Below, one piece after another: positions 6,935 through 8,410 of a DNA stretch of 8,410 nt (the first letter of the stretch is position 1; every line of letters begins with the position of its first letter). The position numbers were made by a program, and so were the translations under genes. This stretch comes from Alphaproteobacteria bacterium (GTDB taxonomy: Bacteria > Pseudomonadota > Alphaproteobacteria > Reyranellales > Reyranellaceae): contig VBAF01000389.1 of the NCBI GenBank assembly GCA_005884705.1, positions 515-8,924 of the forward strand. Reading direction: 5' to 3'. The notes below the pieces were generated by a model that saw only the letters and a list, made by a program, of their open reading frames with translations, did not search any database and was not told the DNA's origin.

Positions 6935-7097
6935 TTAGGCGGCCTTCACCTGGCTCGCCAGTCGGATGAAGTCGTCGAGCGCCCGCATCGACACCGGTTT
7001 GTCGAACACGCTGAAGGGCGGCGCGTCGGGCTGCTTCACCAGGCTTCGGCTCTGGCGCAGCATGTCGGTTCGGCCCGACATCAGGAGCCACTTGGCA
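6935..7097. repeat. Direct repeat, copy B (3' part of the intact response-regulator gene)
   Basis: This is the partner of the repeat at 6603-6765. It is the authentic 3' half of an intact receiver gene, so this copy is the reference and the other the displaced one. Beyond 7097 the two copies diverge abruptly (AAACGGG here, GGCTGCTC there), marking a junction. Confidence 0.9.
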
Positions 7098-7318
7098 AAC
7101 GGGAAGCGCCGGGCGTTCTCCATGCAGAAGGCGGCGCCGTTGCCGTCCGGCAGGGCGACGTCGGAGATGATCACCTCCGGGCGCAGGTTGATGATGGCGC
7201 GTTCCGCATCGGCCAGGTTGGTGCAGCCCTGAACGCGATTGCCGCCGCGCGCGAGGTAGCCGGCGATCAATTCGAGCGTCGCAGCTTCGTCTTCGATGAC
7301 GACTACCGTCACTGTCAT
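6935..7318 (-). CDS. Stand-alone receiver-domain response regulator (CheY-like)
   Basis: This 127-residue protein consists of a single phospho-receiver domain without an output domain. The acidic pair is in VVVIEDEAAT (E9, D10, E11), the phospho-acceptor is D53 in VIISDVALPDGNG, the switch Ser is S81 in LLMSGRTD, and the conserved lysine is K107 in FDKPVS. Such proteins act as phosphorelay intermediates or signal through protein contacts rather than by binding DNA. ATG 7318 gives a normal receiver N-terminus (MTVTVVVIEDE). No strong Shine-Dalgarno sequence is visible before it. The gene lies 15 bases before the ModA-like gene, so both are probably in one transcript, and 134 bases after the MFS gene. 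The cognate kinase is not in the window. Pairing with a periplasmic binding protein suggests sensing of a small ligand, but that is inference. Confidence 0.92.
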   Translation of the reverse strand: MTVTVVVIEDEAATLELIAGYLARGGNRVQGCTNLADAERAIINLRPEVIISDVALPDGNGAAFCMENARRFPFAKWLLMSGRTDMLRQSRSLVKQPDAPPFSVFDKPVSMRALDDFIRLASQVKAA

Positions 7319-7406
7319 GGATTAGCCCCGGAGATGGAGATTTTTTAGCGTCGCTGAAAGAACCACGTCGAACCTTAAGCTAAGTACCTGAAATCGGGGC
7401 GGTATT

Positions 7407-7437
7407 CCGTATCGATTGCATCTGTGCCGTATCCATT
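7407..7437. promoter_or_regulatory. Direct repeat CCGTATCNATT x2 upstream of the response regulator
   Basis: CCGTATCGATT at 7407-7417 and CCGTATCCATT at 7427-7437 match at 10 of 11 bases and start exactly 20 bases apart, close to two helical turns. They lie in the 134-base intergenic stretch (7319-7452), about 90-120 bases before the response-regulator start, where a promoter would be expected. The spacing and AT-rich context make a regulator-binding site plausible; the regulator is unknown. Apart from this pair and two short T runs (7340-7346 and 7444-7449, plus strand), I see no clear promoter or terminator in this stretch. Confidence 0.35.
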
Positions 7438-7452
7438 CTCGTATTTTTTGTT

Positions 7453-8410
7453 TCAGCGCACCGTCGGGCTGCGGCGCGCCAGCAGCGCCATGGCCAGCAG
7501 CGAAATCATCGCGAAGCCGAAGCTCAACCACAGCGCGCCGGCCGTGCCGAAGCGGCTAAGCACCGCCGCCATGATCGGCGGCGAGACCGCGGCGACGATG
7601 CCCTGCGGCAGAGCCAGCTGGCCCATATAGGCGCCGAACTGGGCGCGGCCGAACAGCGCGAGCGGCAGGGTGGCGCGCTGCACCGCCTTCAGCCCGTTCG
7701 ACATGCCGTAGGCCGCGACGACGACGAGGGCGACGACGAAGACATCGCCGGCGAGCAGGCCGAGGCCGAGCCCGAGCGGCAGCATGAGCGAGCCGAACAC
7801 CGCCGACTTCATGATCGAGTAGCGATGGCCGAACATCAGCTCGAAGAGACGGATGCTGACCTGGCTCGGGCCGAATGGCCGAGCTCGCGCAGCATCTCGA
7901 TCATCTGGAGCTGCACGCCGGTGAAGACGAAGGCGCCGAAGGCGAGGCTGATCGACAGCAGCAGGAAGGCGCGGCGGGCCTCCTCAGGCGCCACGCCGCC
8001 GCTGCTCGGCGTGGTGCCGGCTGGGGTCGCATGCGTTGGCGGCCGGCGTGGCAGCATCAGCCAATGGATCGGCGCGCAGGCCAGTAGATGGACGGCGGCG
8101 TAGAGCAGCAGCGTCTGGCGCCAGCCGAGCGCGGCGTCGAGCGCGCCGGTCAGCGGCCAGAACACCGTCGAGGCGAGCCCGCCGATGATGGTGAGGAGCG
8201 CGATCGCCTGGCGCGCGCGGGGTCCCGCGACCTGCACGATGGCGATGCTCGAGGGCGTGCTGAGCGCCAGCGCCGAGGCAATGCCCATCAGCGCCCAGCA
8301 GGCGAGATAGCTCGCCGGCCCCTGAGCGGCGGCGAGGCCGACCAGCGACAGCGCATAGATCACCGAGCCCGCCGCCATCAGGCGGCGCGCGCCGGTGCGG
8401 TCGACGATCC
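7453..8410 (-). pseudogene. Major facilitator superfamily transporter, 5'-partial and frameshifted
   Basis: This multi-pass inner-membrane transporter is read from the right edge of the window; its start and first one or two membrane helices lie outside. The visible part begins with the family loop after helix 2 (IVDRTGARRLMAAG) and continues through helices rich in Ala/Leu/Gly, including WALMGIASALAL and VFWPLTGALDAALGWRQTLL. A hydrophilic central loop (about 8030-7975) precedes the second half. The first frame reaches MIEMLRELGHSA and then runs into a stop at 7838-7836. The other frame resumes at about 7873 with GPSQVSIRLFELMFGHRYS and continues to a normal end, LLARRSPTVR, with TGA at 7455-7453. 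About ten residues of a membrane helix are missing at the join, with a net loss of 1 modulo 3. CGGCC at the join could be the remnant of a microhomology. Subfamily and substrate cannot be told. Confidence 0.85.

Noticed and set aside
6178..6969. Several plus-strand open frames
   Set aside because: Arg/Pro/Ala-rich shadows of the minus-strand ModA-like and regulator genes, without plausible ribosome binding sites or domains.
6603..7091. A 162-codon minus-strand frame ending in the receiver-like C-terminus
   Set aside because: Its first two thirds read out of frame through the true response regulator and the ModA-like signal peptide, so only the last 53 residues are meaningful.
7380..7410. GGAAT-like sequence on the minus strand as a general-stress sigma factor promoter
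   Set aside because: The expected GGAAC and a correctly spaced CGTT are not present.

Overview
The window is GC-rich DNA with strong third-position GC bias, short overlaps between adjacent genes and long antisense shadow frames. With the gene families present, this suggests an alphaproteobacterium of the Rhizobiales/Rhodospirillales type. That placement is an inference; no 16S or marker gene is present.

Positions 1-6053, plus strand, carry one operon. It encodes a Dpp/Opp-family ABC importer in the order solute-binding protein (5' end outside the window), permease 1, permease 2, ATPase 1, ATPase 2, followed by a GH51 alpha-L-arabinofuranosidase. From permease 1 onward every gene overlaps the next (TGATG, ATGA, GTGA, then an 8-base overlap), so translation is probably coupled. 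The simplest reading is uptake of arabinose-containing oligosaccharides followed by cytoplasmic release of L-arabinose. The only gap in the operon lies between the solute-binding protein and permease 1. It is filled by a REPIN-like nested palindrome of about 130 bases whose last hairpin contains Shine-Dalgarno-like sequence for permease 1.

Positions 6054-6226 are a convergent intergenic stretch with inverted GTCCCA/TGGGAC motifs. Positions 6227-8410, minus strand, hold three genes read right to left: a major facilitator transporter (5' end outside the window), a stand-alone receiver-domain response regulator, and a ModA-like periplasmic binding protein with a signal peptide.

The most striking feature is how much is broken. 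The solute-binding protein, permease 2, the MFS transporter and the ModA-like gene each have an interrupted reading frame although the sequence on both sides of the break is well conserved. The first three look like short deletions, each with a net loss of 1 modulo 3. The ModA-like gene is a mosaic: its middle is replaced by a second, 96% identical copy of the 3' end of the response regulator. This is best explained by a former tandem duplication of the [response regulator - ModA-like] pair that lost two internal segments. Either this locus is decaying by deletion, or the sequence or assembly has systematic dropouts. I see no CRISPR array, phage, transposase, tRNA or rRNA.
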